This document shows, in pieces, positions 31,407 through 41,575 of a DNA stretch of 64,000 nucleotides (position 1 is its first letter; each line of letters opens with the position of its first letter). Source of the DNA: Dechloromonas sp. Its GTDB lineage: Bacteria; Pseudomonadota; Gammaproteobacteria; Burkholderiales; Rhodocyclaceae. Where the stretch lies: contig JAQUAX010000005.1 of NCBI GenBank assembly GCA_028687035.1, forward strand, positions 164,672-228,671, read 5' to 3'. The position numbers were made by a program, and so were the translations under genes. The notes under the pieces are model-generated. The model saw nothing but the letters and a program-made list of their open reading frames with translations. It was not told the origin of the DNA and ran no database searches.

Positions 31407-32498
31407 ATGAAACAGCAAAGCGGCAATTGGTTCCGGCGGGCGGCAATCGTCGCCGCCTGCATCCTGCCGCTCGCCGCCCCCCCGGCCTGGGCCGAGCGCA
31501 TCAAGGACCTGGCGTCGATCCAGGGCGTCCGGAACAACCAGCTGATCGGCTACGGCATCGTCGTCGGCCTCGACAACACCGGCGACCAGACGACGCAGAC
31601 CCCGTTCACGAGCCAGGCCATCGGCAACATGCTGTCGCAGATGGGGGTCACGCTGTCGACCGATCCGACCAAGCTGCAACTGAAGAACGTCGCCGCGGTG
31701 ATGATCACCGCCAACCTGCCGCCCTTCGCCCGGCCCGGCCAGGCGATCGACGTCACCGTGTCGTCGATGGGCAATGCGAAAAGCCTGCGCGGCGGCACGC
31801 TGGTGATGACGCCGCTCAAGGGCGCCGACGGCCAGGTGTATGCGATGGCCCAGGGCAACGTGCTGGTCGGCGGTGCCGGCGCCTCCGCCGGCGCGTCGAA
31901 GGTCACGGTCAACCACCTTTCGGCGGGCAGAATCCCCAGCGGGGCGACCGTCGAAAGGGCCGTGCCGACGGCGCTGGGGCAGGGCGGCTTCATCTACTAC
32001 GAACTGGCCCAGACCGACTTCGGTACCGCACAGAACGTTGTCGATGCGATCAACGCCGCCATGGGCCAGGGAACCGCGCAGGCGGTCGATGGCCGCCGCA
32101 TCGCGGTTCGCGCGCCGGAAGATTCGGATTCCCGCGTCGCTTTCCTGGGGCGGATCGACAATATCGACGTCAGGGCGGTGGCCGGAATTGCCCGGGTCAT
32201 CGTCAATCCCCGGACCGGGTCGGTGGTCATGAACCAGAAGGTCACGCTCGATCCCTGCGCGGTCGCTCACGGCAACCTGTCGGTCGTCGTCGATGGCGGG
32301 CAGCCGGCGTTCGGCCAGGGGCCGGACATCCAGGTTAACCAGGCGGCGGGCAGCCTGATCAACGTCAAGGCCGGGGCCAACCTGGCGGATGTGGTCAAGG
32401 CACTGAATGCGCTGGGCGCCAATCCGCTCGACCTGCTGGCGATCCTGCAGGCGATGAAGGCGGCCGGTTCGCTGCGCGCCGAACTCGAAGTCATCTGA
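31407..32498 (+). CDS. flgI: Flagellar P-ring protein FlgI
   Basis: [52 protein letters not shown]. Confidence 0.98.
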   Translation: MKQQSGNWFRRAAIVAACILPLAAPPAWAERIKDLASIQGVRNNQLIGYGIVVGLDNTGDQTTQTPFTSQAIGNMLSQMGVTLSTDPTKLQLKNVAAVMITANLPPFARPGQAIDVTVSSMGNAKSLRGGTLVMTPLKGADGQVYAMAQGNVLVGGAGASAGASKVTVNHLSAGRIPSGATVERAVPTALGQGGFIYYELAQTDFGTAQNVVDAINAAMGQGTAQAVDGRRIAVRAPEDSDSRVAFLGRIDNIDVRAVAGIARVIVNPRTGSVVMNQKVTLDPCAVAHGNLSVVVDGGQPAFGQGPDIQVNQAAGSLINVKAGANLADVVKALNALGANPLDLLAILQAMKAAGSLRAELEVI

Positions 32499-32508
32499 TC
32501 GGCCGGTC

Positions 32509-33474
32509 ATGGCGAACATCCAGAGCACTCCAACGCGCGCCGCCTTCGATGTCAAATCGACGCAGGACCTGCGCAGCCAGTTCCAGAAGAATCCGGAACA
32601 GGGCCTGAAGGCCGCCGCGCAGCAGTTCGAGGCGATGTTCCTGCAGATGGTGCTGAAGAGCATGCGCGATGCGACGCCGCAGGACGGCCTGATGAACAGC
32701 GACCAGTCGCGCTTCTATACCGGCATGCTCGACCAGCAGATGGCGCAGGACATGTCGACGCGCGGCAGCGGCATCGGCTTCGCCCGGTTGATCGAGCAGC
32801 AGCTCGGCCGCAACCTGGTCGCCGGCGATGCCGCCGCGCAGCTCGATGCACCGGCAAAGGCTGCCGGCAACGATTTGCCGCTCGCCGTTTCCGACACCGC
32901 CCACCTGCGCCATGTACCGGTTCCCGGGCAGCTGCCGACTTCGGCCGCCTACGCCGATCGCCTGGCGCCGCGTCCGGCTGCTACCGCCCCGACCGAGGTG
33001 CCGGCGAATTCGCGCGAATTCGTCAATCGCGTCTGGCCGCATGCCGTCGAGGCCTCGCGGTCGACCGGCATTCCACCGCAATTTCTGGTTGCCCATTCGG
33101 CGCTGGAGAGCGGCTGGGGGCGCAGCGAAGTGCGCGGCAGCGACGGGGCGAACAGCCACAACCTGTTCGGGATCAAGGCCGGCCGGAACTGGACGGGGCC
33201 GACCGTCGAGGCGACCACCACCGAATATGTCGACGGCCAGGCCAGGCAGGTCGTCGAGCGTTTCCGTGCCTACGCGTCCTACGAGGAGTCCTTCCGGGAC
33301 TACGCGGCCCTGCTGCGCAGCAACCCGCGTTACAGCGGGGTTATCGGTTCGCAGGATGGTACGGAGTTTGCTCGACATCTGCAGCAGGCAGGCTACGCGA
33401 CCGATCCGGCTTACGCCGACAAGCTGTCCCGGATCATCAACGGCCCGACGCTGCGCCAGGCATTGATCGGCTGA
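32509..33474 (+). CDS. flgJ: Peptidoglycan hydrolase / rod assembly protein FlgJ
   Basis: AAQQFEAMFLQMVLKSMRDATPQDGL rod-binding domain plus glucosaminidase domain FLVAHSALESGWGRSEVRGSDGANSHNLFGIKAG. Confidence 0.96.
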   Translation: MANIQSTPTRAAFDVKSTQDLRSQFQKNPEQGLKAAAQQFEAMFLQMVLKSMRDATPQDGLMNSDQSRFYTGMLDQQMAQDMSTRGSGIGFARLIEQQLGRNLVAGDAAAQLDAPAKAAGNDLPLAVSDTAHLRHVPVPGQLPTSAAYADRLAPRPAATAPTEVPANSREFVNRVWPHAVEASRSTGIPPQFLVAHSALESGWGRSEVRGSDGANSHNLFGIKAGRNWTGPTVEATTTEYVDGQARQVVERFRAYASYEESFRDYAALLRSNPRYSGVIGSQDGTEFARHLQQAGYATDPAYADKLSRIINGPTLRQALIG

Positions 33475-33481
33475 GCCCGGC

Positions 33482-33508
33482 TCAATTTTTCCGGCGCGTT
33501 GCCGTAAT
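33482..33508 (+). promoter_or_regulatory. Sigma28-type promoter candidate upstream of flgK
   Basis: TCAATTTT-N11-GCCGTAAT; same N11 spacing as the flgM and fliC sites. Confidence 0.5.
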
Positions 33509-33535
33509 CAAGCCAGAACAGGATAAGGAGCGGTT

Positions 33536-35563
33536 ATGTCAACCGGCATGCTTTCGATCGGGATCACCGGCATCCATGCGGCCCAATTGGGTCTGCAGGT
33601 GACCCAGCACAACATCGCGAACGCCAATACGACGGGATACAACCGCCAGTACATCCAGCAGTCGGCCGGCATCCCGATGCAGACCGGAGCGGGCTACGTC
33701 GGCAGCGGTGCGAACGTCGATTCCGTGCGTCGGGCCTACGACCAGTACCTGACCCAGCAGACCTTTGCCGTCCAGAGTCAGGTCTCGGAGTCGGACACCC
33801 TGACTGCCAAGCTCACGCAGATCGATAATTTGCTGGCCGATCCCAGTGCCGGGCTGGCCCCGGCGATCCAGGATTTTTTCACCGGCCTGCAGCAGTTGAC
33901 CGCCAATCCCTCGCTGACTTCCGCACGCCAGTCGATGTTGTCGTCGGCCGAGGTGCTGACCAGCCGCTTCAATTTCCTGGCCGGCCGGATGAGCGACCTG
34001 TCCGGTAGCGTCAATGGCGAGATTGCCAATGAAATGCAGCAGGTCAACCTGTACGCGGCCCAGATCGGACAGGTCAATGAGCAGATCACCAAGGCCCAGG
34101 CGGCCAGCGGCCAGCCGCCCAACGACCTGCTCGACATGCGCGACCAGCTGGTGGCCGAACTGAACAAGCACATCAAGGTCAGCACCGTCGAGGATTCGGT
34201 CGGCAATTTCAACGTCTTCATCGGCAACGGCCAGCAACTGGTGGTCGGCAACCAGGTCAATACACTGGTTCCCGTCAACTCTTCCAGCGATCCGGAGCGC
34301 GTCGTCGTTGCGTTGAAGGGACAGTCGGGGACGCTTCAGGAATTGCCGGAAAGTCTGATCCAGGGCGGTGCTCTCGGCGGTCTGTTGCGCTTCCGCAGCG
34401 AGTCGCTCGATTCGGCGATGGGTTCGCTGGATGCGATCGCGGCGTCGCTCGTGCTGACCTTCAATGCCCAGCATGCGCTCGGCCAGGACATCGACGGCCT
34501 GAATGCCAATTCGCCGGCCGGCAGCGGTTTCGCCGCCGATTTCTTCACGATCGCGGCGCCCACGGTCGTAGCCGACTCGGCCACGGCCGACCCGGTCTCG
34601 GTCAGCCTGCAGGCCTCAGGGGGCCCGGCCTCCGGCAATTTCGCCGTGAATTGGACCGGCAGCGACTATGTCCTGCGGCACGCTGCGGGCGGCGACTACA
34701 CGCTGACCCGGACGTCGGACGGCACCGTGTTCAGCGGCACCACGCTGGCCGAACTCAACACCGCGATCGCCGGTGACGGACTCAGGATCGACGACGAGCC
34801 GACCGTCGATGTGAATTATCAGATCCGGCCGCCCCAGGACATCGCCCTCAATCTCAAGGTCAATTCGGACATCGCGGCCGACACCGCACGCATTGCGATC
34901 GCTGCACCGTCGATCACGACGCTGGGCAGCAACAACAGCGGTTCGCTGACGGTCAGCCAGGGCATCGCCGGGTTCAAGAGCGATGGCAGCCGCTATTCGT
35001 TGCCCGGCGCGGGGGGGGTCACCTTTGCCTACAACGGAACGGCGCTGACCTTTCCGGCCGGTGCCGACGTGACCGCCCATTACGCCGATGGCACGACGGC
35101 CGACGGGGCGAGTGGCACGGTGAACTGGCAGAATGCCGGCGGATCGAAAATCGAGCGGATCACCTACAACGGAATCACGCTCGACTTGTCGGGCAATCCG
35201 GTCAACGGCGACAGCTTCAAGCTGCTGCCGAACGTCAATGGCGTAGCCGACAACCGGAACGGGGTTCGCCTTGCCGCGCTGCAGACCCAGAATACGACCG
35301 ACGGCGGTAAGTCGACGTATCAGACGAGTTATGCCAGCCTGGTCAGCAAGGTGGGATCGGAAACCCGTCAGGCCAAGGTCACCGGCGAGGCCCAGACGGC
35401 GCTGCTCGAACAGAGCGAGGCGGCCCGCTCCGCGGTGTCCGGCGTCAATCTCGACGAGGAAGCGGCCAACCTGATCAAGTATCAGCAGGCCTACCAGGCA
35501 TCGGCCAAGGCATTGCAGATTTCGACGTCACTGTTCGATACCCTGCTCGGCATCATGAATTAA
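33536..35563 (+). CDS. flgK: Flagellar hook-associated protein 1 FlgK
   Basis: MLSIGITGIHAAQLGLQVTQHNIANANTTGYNRQ...VNLDEEAANLIKYQQAYQASAKALQISTSLFDTLLGIMN. Confidence 0.97.
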   Translation: MSTGMLSIGITGIHAAQLGLQVTQHNIANANTTGYNRQYIQQSAGIPMQTGAGYVGSGANVDSVRRAYDQYLTQQTFAVQSQVSESDTLTAKLTQIDNLLADPSAGLAPAIQDFFTGLQQLTANPSLTSARQSMLSSAEVLTSRFNFLAGRMSDLSGSVNGEIANEMQQVNLYAAQIGQVNEQITKAQAASGQPPNDLLDMRDQLVAELNKHIKVSTVEDSVGNFNVFIGNGQQLVVGNQVNTLVPVNSSSDPERVVVALKGQSGTLQELPESLIQGGALGGLLRFRSESLDSAMGSLDAIAASLVLTFNAQHALGQDIDGLNANSPAGSGFAADFFTIAAPTVVADSATADPVSVSLQASGGPASGNFAVNWTGSDYVLRHAAGGDYTLTRTSDGTVFSGTTLAELNTAIAGDGLRIDDEPTVDVNYQIRPPQDIALNLKVNSDIAADTARIAIAAPSITTLGSNNSGSLTVSQGIAGFKSDGSRYSLPGAGGVTFAYNGTALTFPAGADVTAHYADGTTADGASGTVNWQNAGGSKIERITYNGITLDLSGNPVNGDSFKLLPNVNGVADNRNGVRLAALQTQNTTDGGKSTYQTSYASLVSKVGSETRQAKVTGEAQTALLEQSEAARSAVSGVNLDEEAANLIKYQQAYQASAKALQISTSLFDTLLGIMN

Positions 35564-35576
35564 GGAGAGCGGCATC

Positions 35577-36833
35577 ATGCGCATCAGCACCTCGATGATG
35601 TTCGACACCAACGCCCGCAACCTGACCCGGATGCAGGGCGACCTCTATCGACTGCAGAACCAGATGGCCACCGGCCGGCGCATCCTGACGCCGTCCGACG
35701 ATCCGGTTGCAGCCGCGCAGGCGCTGGTCGTCAGCCAGCAACAATCGATCAACCAGCAGTTCATCGACAATCAGGGCAATGCGGCCAGCCAACTGACCGA
35801 GCTCGAGGACCGTCTGAACGGGGTCACCAATGTCCTGCAGGCGGTCAAGACCCGCGTCGTCGAGGCAGGCAATGGTGCCTACAGCGACAGCGATCGCAAG
35901 GCGATCGCCGCGGACATCCGGGAGCGCTACCAGGAGTTGCTCGGGCTGGCGAATGCTGCCGATTCGATGGGTAATTACGTATTTGCCGGCTTCAGCGCCA
36001 AGACCTTGCCGTTCAGCGTCAGTGGTTCGCCGGGCGAACGGACCGTTTCCTACCAGGGGGACGACGGGCGGCGGCAACTGCAGGTCGATGCCAGCCGGAT
36101 CATGGACGTGTCCGAATCGGGCAGCGACATCTTCATGCGGATTCCACAAGGCAATGGCCGCTTCACGGTGAGCGCCGGTACCTCGACGACGCCCAATAAC
36201 GGTACCGCGGTCGTCGGTGCTTCGTCGACGGTCGGCGCCTATGCCGGCGCGAAGTACGAGCTGGTTTTTGTGGATGCCGACACTTTCCAGGTCAAGGTCG
36301 ACGGCGTACTGCAAGTGGATCCCATGACTTCTGCACCGATCGACTACAGCTATACCAGCGGTGCGGATGTCTTCCTGCCCGATCCGGGGGCGCCGGGCTC
36401 GGCCGATGTCAAACTCTCGCTGAGCGGTACACCGGCCCCGGGTGACAGTTTTACCGTGGAAGCGGCGACGAACCGCGACATTTTCTCGACCCTCGATGAA
36501 ATGATCAGCGCGCTTGAAACCGGTATTTCAGGCAGCGCGACGGCACGGGTCGATTTCCAGAACACGATGAGCCGGGTCAGCCAGCATCTGGACCAGGCGC
36601 TCGACAAGGTGCTTTCCCGCCAGACGTCGATCGGCGCCCGCCGGCTCGAGCTCGATTCGCTGACCAGTGTGGCGACCGATCTCGACCTGCAATACCAGTC
36701 CGATTTGTCGAAGCTCCAGGATATCGACTACGCGGCGGCGATTTCCGAGATGGCGAACCGCCAGATGGTGCTGCAGGCAGCCCAGCTGACCTTCAAGCAG
36801 GTCAGCCAGATGTCCCTGTTCAGCTACCTATGA
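35577..36833 (+). CDS. flgL: Flagellar hook-associated protein 3 FlgL
   Basis: MRISTSMMFDTNARNLTRMQGDLYRLQNQMATGRRILTPSDDPVAAAQAL. Confidence 0.97.
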   Translation: MRISTSMMFDTNARNLTRMQGDLYRLQNQMATGRRILTPSDDPVAAAQALVVSQQQSINQQFIDNQGNAASQLTELEDRLNGVTNVLQAVKTRVVEAGNGAYSDSDRKAIAADIRERYQELLGLANAADSMGNYVFAGFSAKTLPFSVSGSPGERTVSYQGDDGRRQLQVDASRIMDVSESGSDIFMRIPQGNGRFTVSAGTSTTPNNGTAVVGASSTVGAYAGAKYELVFVDADTFQVKVDGVLQVDPMTSAPIDYSYTSGADVFLPDPGAPGSADVKLSLSGTPAPGDSFTVEAATNRDIFSTLDEMISALETGISGSATARVDFQNTMSRVSQHLDQALDKVLSRQTSIGARRLELDSLTSVATDLDLQYQSDLSKLQDIDYAAAISEMANRQMVLQAAQLTFKQVSQMSLFSYL

Positions 36834-37255
36834 TCGCCTGGCGCCGCCTCCTGCCCGGCCTGCTGGCCGTCGCCGGCGCGCTGCCGTTGCCGGCCGCCGC
36901 CTTCTCCTTCCCGCCGCCGGTCGAGACGGCCTTGTTGGCGGCGGCGATCCACGTGATCTACGATCCCCTGGCGCCGAACTGGGAGATCGAGGAGTCGCGG
37001 ATCGCCGAGGATACCTACCGCTTCTCGCTGCGGATGAAGCGCTTTCACACCGGCGGCAGCGGGGAATCACTGCAGGCGCTGAAGCGGCGGGCCAGCCAGT
37101 TGCGCTACGAGCACGGCTACGCCGAGTATCTGATCCTCGAATACAGCGAGGGTATCGATTCGCGGACGCTCGGCACGCAGCGCGTCGCCGAAGGCGTGAT
37201 CCGCCTGGTCCGCCGCCAGGAAGCCGATTCCTTCCGCCTCAACGACGGCTACTGA
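36830..37255 (+). CDS. Exported protein of unknown function, coupled to flgL
   Basis: ATGA overlap with flgL; N-terminal signal peptide (RRLLPGLLAVAGALPLPAAAFSF); coding character maintained to 37255. Confidence 0.7.
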   Translation: MIAWRRLLPGLLAVAGALPLPAAAFSFPPPVETALLAAAIHVIYDPLAPNWEIEESRIAEDTYRFSLRMKRFHTGGSGESLQALKRRASQLRYEHGYAEYLILEYSEGIDSRTLGTQRVAEGVIRLVRRQEADSFRLNDGY

Positions 37256-38031
37256 CGCGGCACGGCGAAGCCCAGCATGCTGCTCAGCGCGAACTCGTAG
37301 AGCGTCTGCAGCGGCGTTGCCAGGTAGTTCATCGCAATCGCCAGCGCTGCGAAACCGCCGAGCAGGGTCAGCGGAAATCCGAGCGCGAAGATGTTGAGCT
37401 GCGGCGCGGCGCGCGTCAGTACGGCCAGTCCCAGGTTGGTGATCATCAGCGCGACGATCACCGGCAGCGCCAGCAGCAGGCCGCTGGCGAATATCTTGCC
37501 GCCCAGTTCGGCCAGGTTCAGCCAGCTGCCGGCGCCGGGCGGCAGCGGTCCGACCGGGATCGCCTGGAAACTCTGGGCCAGCGTCGCGACGTACATCAGG
37601 TGGCCGTTCAGCGACAGGAACAGCAGGAAGGAAATCAGCGTCATGAATTCGGTGACGACCGGGGTCTGCGACGAATTCATCGGGTCGTAGAAGGTCGCGA
37701 AGCTCAGGCCCATCTGGAAGCCGATGAATTCCCCGGCCAGTTCGACGGCGGCGAAGACGATGCGGGCGGCAAAGCCCATCGCGATGCCGACCAGCATCTG
37801 CGTTGCCAGGATGCCGAGGCCGGCCAGCGAACCCGGTGCGACGGACGGCATCGGCGGCAGCGCCGGCGCCAGCGCCAGCGTGATGGCGAGGCCGAGGATC
37901 AGGCGGGTGCGCCGCGGAATGCCCGGCGTGTTCCACAGCGGTGCACTGGCGATGAAGCCGAGAATCCGGGCGGCCGGGTAGGCGTAGGCGACGATCCAGG
38001 CGTCGAGCTGCGCAGTGCTGATGCTCAGCAT
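37249..38031 (-). CDS. fliR: Flagellar export protein FliR
   Basis: LDAWIVAYAYPAARILGFIASAPLWNTPGIPRRTRLILGLAITLALAPALP; follows fliQ. Confidence 0.95.
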   Translation of the reverse strand: MLSISTAQLDAWIVAYAYPAARILGFIASAPLWNTPGIPRRTRLILGLAITLALAPALPPMPSVAPGSLAGLGILATQMLVGIAMGFAARIVFAAVELAGEFIGFQMGLSFATFYDPMNSSQTPVVTEFMTLISFLLFLSLNGHLMYVATLAQSFQAIPVGPLPPGAGSWLNLAELGGKIFASGLLLALPVIVALMITNLGLAVLTRAAPQLNIFALGFPLTLLGGFAALAIAMNYLATPLQTLYEFALSSMLGFAVPRQ

Positions 38032-38032
38032 G

Positions 38033-38302
38033 TCAGCCGATCAGTTGCGGGATGCTCTCGAACAGACGCTGGATGTAGTCCATCAGGTATTGCAGCATCC
38101 AGGGGCCGAACAGCAGCAGTACGATGAACATCACGACCAGCTTGGGGACGAACTGCAAAGTCGCTTCGTTCAGCTGGGTCGCCGCCTGGAAGATGCTGAC
38201 CAGCAGGCCGACCAGCAGTGCGGCGACGAGCGGCGGCGCGGCGAGCAGCAGCGTCACCTCGATGGCCTGGCGGCCGATTTCCATGACGACGCCCGGCGTC
38301 AT
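38033..38302 (-). CDS. fliQ: Flagellar export protein FliQ
   Basis: [49 protein letters not shown]. Confidence 0.97.
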   Translation of the reverse strand: MTPGVVMEIGRQAIEVTLLLAAPPLVAALLVGLLVSIFQAATQLNEATLQFVPKLVVMFIVLLLFGPWMLQYLMDYIQRLFESIPQLIG

Positions 38303-39033
38303 CGGTTGAAACTCTGGATCAGCGAGCCGATCACCAGGTGCCAGCCGTCGACCAGCACGAACAGCATCAGCTTGAAGGGCAGGGCGACCATGACCGGCGA
38401 CATCATCATCATGCCCATCGACATCAGCAGGCTGGCGACCACCATGTCGATGATCAGGAAGGGAATGAACAGGATGAAGCCGATCTGGAAGGCGGTCTTC
38501 AGTTCGCTGATCACGAAGGCCGGGATCAGGATGCGCAGCGGCGTGTCCTCCGGCTTCTCGATCTTGTCGATGCGGGCGACGCCGGCGAACATCGCGATGT
38601 CGGCTTCCCGGGTCTGACTCAGCATGAAGCTGCGCATCGGTCCGGCGGCGCGTTCGCCGGCCTGCACGATGTTGATCCGGTTCTCCGACAGCGGCACGTA
38701 GGCCTCGTCATAGACCTTTTCGAGCGTCGGTCCCATCACGAAGAAGCTGAGGAACAGCGCGAGCCCGATCAGGACCTGGTTGGGCGGCGCCGTCTGCGTG
38801 CCCATCGCGTGCCGGAGCAGCGACAGGACGATGACGATGCGCGTGAAGGAGGTCATCATCAGCACGACGGCCGGGATGAAGGTCAGCGCCGTCAGCAGCA
38901 GCAGCGTCTGGATGGTCAGCGTGTAAGTCGTGCTGCCGCCGGGGCCGGGAGCGCTGTTGATGGCGGGCAGTCCCTGGGCGTGAGCGACGGCGGACAGCGC
39001 GAGCAGCGCCAGGCAGAGGATCAGTCTAGGCAT
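38299..39033 (-). CDS. fliP: Flagellar export protein FliP
   Basis: [63 protein letters not shown]. Confidence 0.98.
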   Translation of the reverse strand: MPRLILCLALLALSAVAHAQGLPAINSAPGPGGSTTYTLTIQTLLLLTALTFIPAVVLMMTSFTRIVIVLSLLRHAMGTQTAPPNQVLIGLALFLSFFVMGPTLEKVYDEAYVPLSENRINIVQAGERAAGPMRSFMLSQTREADIAMFAGVARIDKIEKPEDTPLRILIPAFVISELKTAFQIGFILFIPFLIIDMVVASLLMSMGMMMMSPVMVALPFKLMLFVLVDGWHLVIGSLIQSFNR

Positions 39034-39442
39034 TGCCGCGTCGTTCCGAGATGGCCTTCAGCCAGTGCGAGAAGGCGGTTTCCGACGGCGCGGTCGAGGT
39101 TTCGCCGTCCGGGCCGCTGCCCTTGGGCATCCGGTGCAGGGTGCGGATCTGGCCGGGAACGATGCCGACGACCAGCCAGGTGTCGCCGACCTCGACCAGC
39201 ACGATGCGTTCGCGCGGACCCAGCGCGACGCCGCCGACGACGTTCATGCCGCGCTGGCCGAAAGCCTTGCCGCCCGACAGCTTGCGCGCCATCCAGGCGG
39301 TGCCGAGCAGCAGGCCGACGATCAGCAACAGCGCGAGCAGGGCCTGGACGTAGCTGCCGCCGGAAATGCCGGGGGCTTCGGCGTCGGCCGCGGTGGCGGT
39401 GGCAGCGAGCGGCAGGAGGAGGAACGGGAGCGAGCGGAACAC
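39026..39442 (-). CDS. fliO: Flagellar biosynthetic protein FliO
   Basis: Signal/TM followed by [38 protein letters not shown]. Confidence 0.9.
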   Translation of the reverse strand: MFRSLPFLLLPLAATATAADAEAPGISGGSYVQALLALLLIVGLLLGTAWMARKLSGGKAFGQRGMNVVGGVALGPRERIVLVEVGDTWLVVGIVPGQIRTLHRMPKGSGPDGETSTAPSETAFSHWLKAISERRGNA

Positions 39443-39520
39443 GGAACGGCCGGGACGGGAAATGAGGCGCTATCTTAACCGAATCCGGCATTTTCGCCGG
39501 ATTGCCGCGGTCGACCGCGG

Positions 39521-39961
39521 TCAGCGGTTGAGTTTGCGCATGCGCTCGGACGGCGTGATGATGTCGGTCAGGCGGATGCCGAACTTGTCATTGACGACGA
39601 CGACCTCCCCTTGGGCGATCAGCGTGCCATTGACCAGCACGTCCATCGGCTCGCCGGCCATCGCGTCGAGCTCGACGACCGAACCGTGGGCCAGTTGCAG
39701 CAGGTTCTTGATGGTGATCTTGGTACGCCCGAGTTCGACGGTGATCTGGACCGGGATGTCCAGGATCATGTCGAGTTCGTTCAGCATGCCGGGATTTCCG
39801 CCGCCGCCGCCGAAAGCCGGAAAGATGTCGGCCGGCTGGGCCTGGACGGCCGGCGCGTCGCTGGTCGCCTGTTCGGCCATCGCGGCGGCCCAATCGTCCT
39901 CGCTGATCTGGCCGTCGTCCTCGGCCGGGGTGCTGGCAAAATTGTCCAGGTCGTCAACCAT
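39521..39961 (-). CDS. fliN: Flagellar motor switch protein FliN
   Basis: LDMILDIPVQITVELGRTKITIKNLLQLAHGSVVELDAMAGEPMDVLVNGTLIAQGEVVVVNDKFGIRLTDI. Confidence 0.98.
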   Translation of the reverse strand: MVDDLDNFASTPAEDDGQISEDDWAAAMAEQATSDAPAVQAQPADIFPAFGGGGGNPGMLNELDMILDIPVQITVELGRTKITIKNLLQLAHGSVVELDAMAGEPMDVLVNGTLIAQGEVVVVNDKFGIRLTDIITPSERMRKLNR

Positions 39962-40973
39962 TCTTCTCTCCCAATGCCGGCTCGCTGGCCGGCCCATCCG
40001 ACGGTGCCGTCGCGATGAATTTTTCCACCTTCAGGGCGTACTGGCCACTTTGCTGGCCGTAAGAGCATTCCATCAGCGGCACGTTGTCCACGAGGGCGTG
40101 GATGCGTTCCGGAATCTGCAGCGGGATCACATCGCCCACTTTCAGTTTCAGTATCTGCCCGAGCGTGATCCTTCCGGTTCCCAGATGCGCGACGATCTCG
40201 ACCTCGGCGCCCTGCAGCTGCTTGCGCAGCGTGCCAATCCAGCGCTTGTCGGTCGATAGCTGGTCGCTCTGCATCGTGCTGTACAGCAGGTCGCGGATCG
40301 GCTCGAGCATCGAGTAGGGAAAGCAGATGTGCATGTCGGCCGTGGCGCCGCCGAATTCCAGCGTGAAGCTGGTCGAGACGACGATTTCGGACGGCGTCGC
40401 GATGTTTGCGAACTGCGAGTTCATCTCGGAGCGGATGTACTCGAAGGACATCGCGCAGACCGGCTTCCAGGCCTTCTCGTATTCGGCGAAGACGACGCTG
40501 AGCAGGCCCTGGATGATGCGCTGCTCGGTCGGCGTGAAGTCACGCCCCTCGACCCGGGTGTGGAAGCGGCCGTCGCCGCCGAACATGTTGTCGACGACGA
40601 GGAAGACCAGGTTCGGGTCGAAGACGAACAGCGCGGTGCCGCGCAGCGGCTTGGCGACGACCAGGTTCAGGTTGGTCGGGACGACCAGGTTGCGGATGAA
40701 TTCGCTGTATTTCTGCACGCGGATCGGACCGACCGAGATTTCCGCATTGCGGTGCATGTAGTTGAACAGCCCGATGCGCAGATAGCGGGCGAAACGCTCA
40801 TTGACCAGCTCGAGCGTCGGCATCCGGCCGCGGACGATGCGTTCCTGCGTGCCGAGGTTGTAGCTGCGCACGCCGTCGCTGGCGCCAGCGGCTTCCTCGG
40901 GCTCGTCGGCTTCCCCGGTGACGCCCTTGAGCAGGGCATCAACCTCTTCCTGGGAGAGAAAGTCGCCGGCCAT
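39954..40973 (-). CDS. fliM: Flagellar motor switch protein FliM
   Basis: MAGDFLSQEEVDALLKGVTGE...SYNLGTQERIVRGRMPTLELVNERFARYLRIGLFNYMHRNAEISV. Confidence 0.98.
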   Translation of the reverse strand: MAGDFLSQEEVDALLKGVTGEADEPEEAAGASDGVRSYNLGTQERIVRGRMPTLELVNERFARYLRIGLFNYMHRNAEISVGPIRVQKYSEFIRNLVVPTNLNLVVAKPLRGTALFVFDPNLVFLVVDNMFGGDGRFHTRVEGRDFTPTEQRIIQGLLSVVFAEYEKAWKPVCAMSFEYIRSEMNSQFANIATPSEIVVSTSFTLEFGGATADMHICFPYSMLEPIRDLLYSTMQSDQLSTDKRWIGTLRKQLQGAEVEIVAHLGTGRITLGQILKLKVGDVIPLQIPERIHALVDNVPLMECSYGQQSGQYALKVEKFIATAPSDGPASEPALGEKNG

Positions 40974-40979
40974 GACTCC

Positions 40980-41540
40980 TTACTGGATGATGAAGGACGT
41001 GAACAGGACGGCCTTGACCGGGCCTTCGGATTTCACCGTCTCGCCCTTCTTGTTGCGGACCGGGGGTTCGATGACGCCATTGATTTCGTCCATCAGCGCG
41101 GCGGCCAGCTGCTGCTTGCCTTCTTTGGGCAGCAATTCCGAAGCCTTTTTCGACGACAGCAGCAGCGTGATGTTGTTGCGAATCTTCGGCATCTGCATCT
41201 TGATTCCCGTCTCGGCCGTCGCATCCTCGAGTTCGAGCGACAGCACGACCTGCAGGTACTGGTCGCCGGTCTCCGGCACCAGATTCACGGTAAACGGGTC
41301 CATATTGACGAAAACCGGCGGCGCTTCCGCCTTCTTGTCCTTCTTCTTCGGCTTGACCGTCTCTTCGGCGACTTCCTCGTCCTCGTCGCCATGGCTGCCG
41401 CCCTTGAGCAGCAGCACGGCAGCCGCTCCGCCGCCGAGCACGAGAAGCAGGACGACGGCCAGAATGATGATCAACAGTTTCTTGCTCTTCTTGGGAGGGG
41501 CTTCGACCCCTTCTTCGGCTGGCTTGGCATCCTTGGCCAT
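40980..41540 (-). CDS. fliL: Flagellar basal body-associated protein FliL
   Basis: Single TM then VFVNMDPFTVNLVPETGDQYLQVVLSLELEDA. Confidence 0.93.
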   Translation of the reverse strand: MAKDAKPAEEGVEAPPKKSKKLLIIILAVVLLLVLGGGAAAVLLLKGGSHGDEDEEVAEETVKPKKKDKKAEAPPVFVNMDPFTVNLVPETGDQYLQVVLSLELEDATAETGIKMQMPKIRNNITLLLSSKKASELLPKEGKQQLAAALMDEINGVIEPPVRNKKGETVKSEGPVKAVLFTSFIIQ

Positions 41541-41575
41541 TGTCTTTCCCCTCTTGTGCGGCTAGCGCGACCCGG

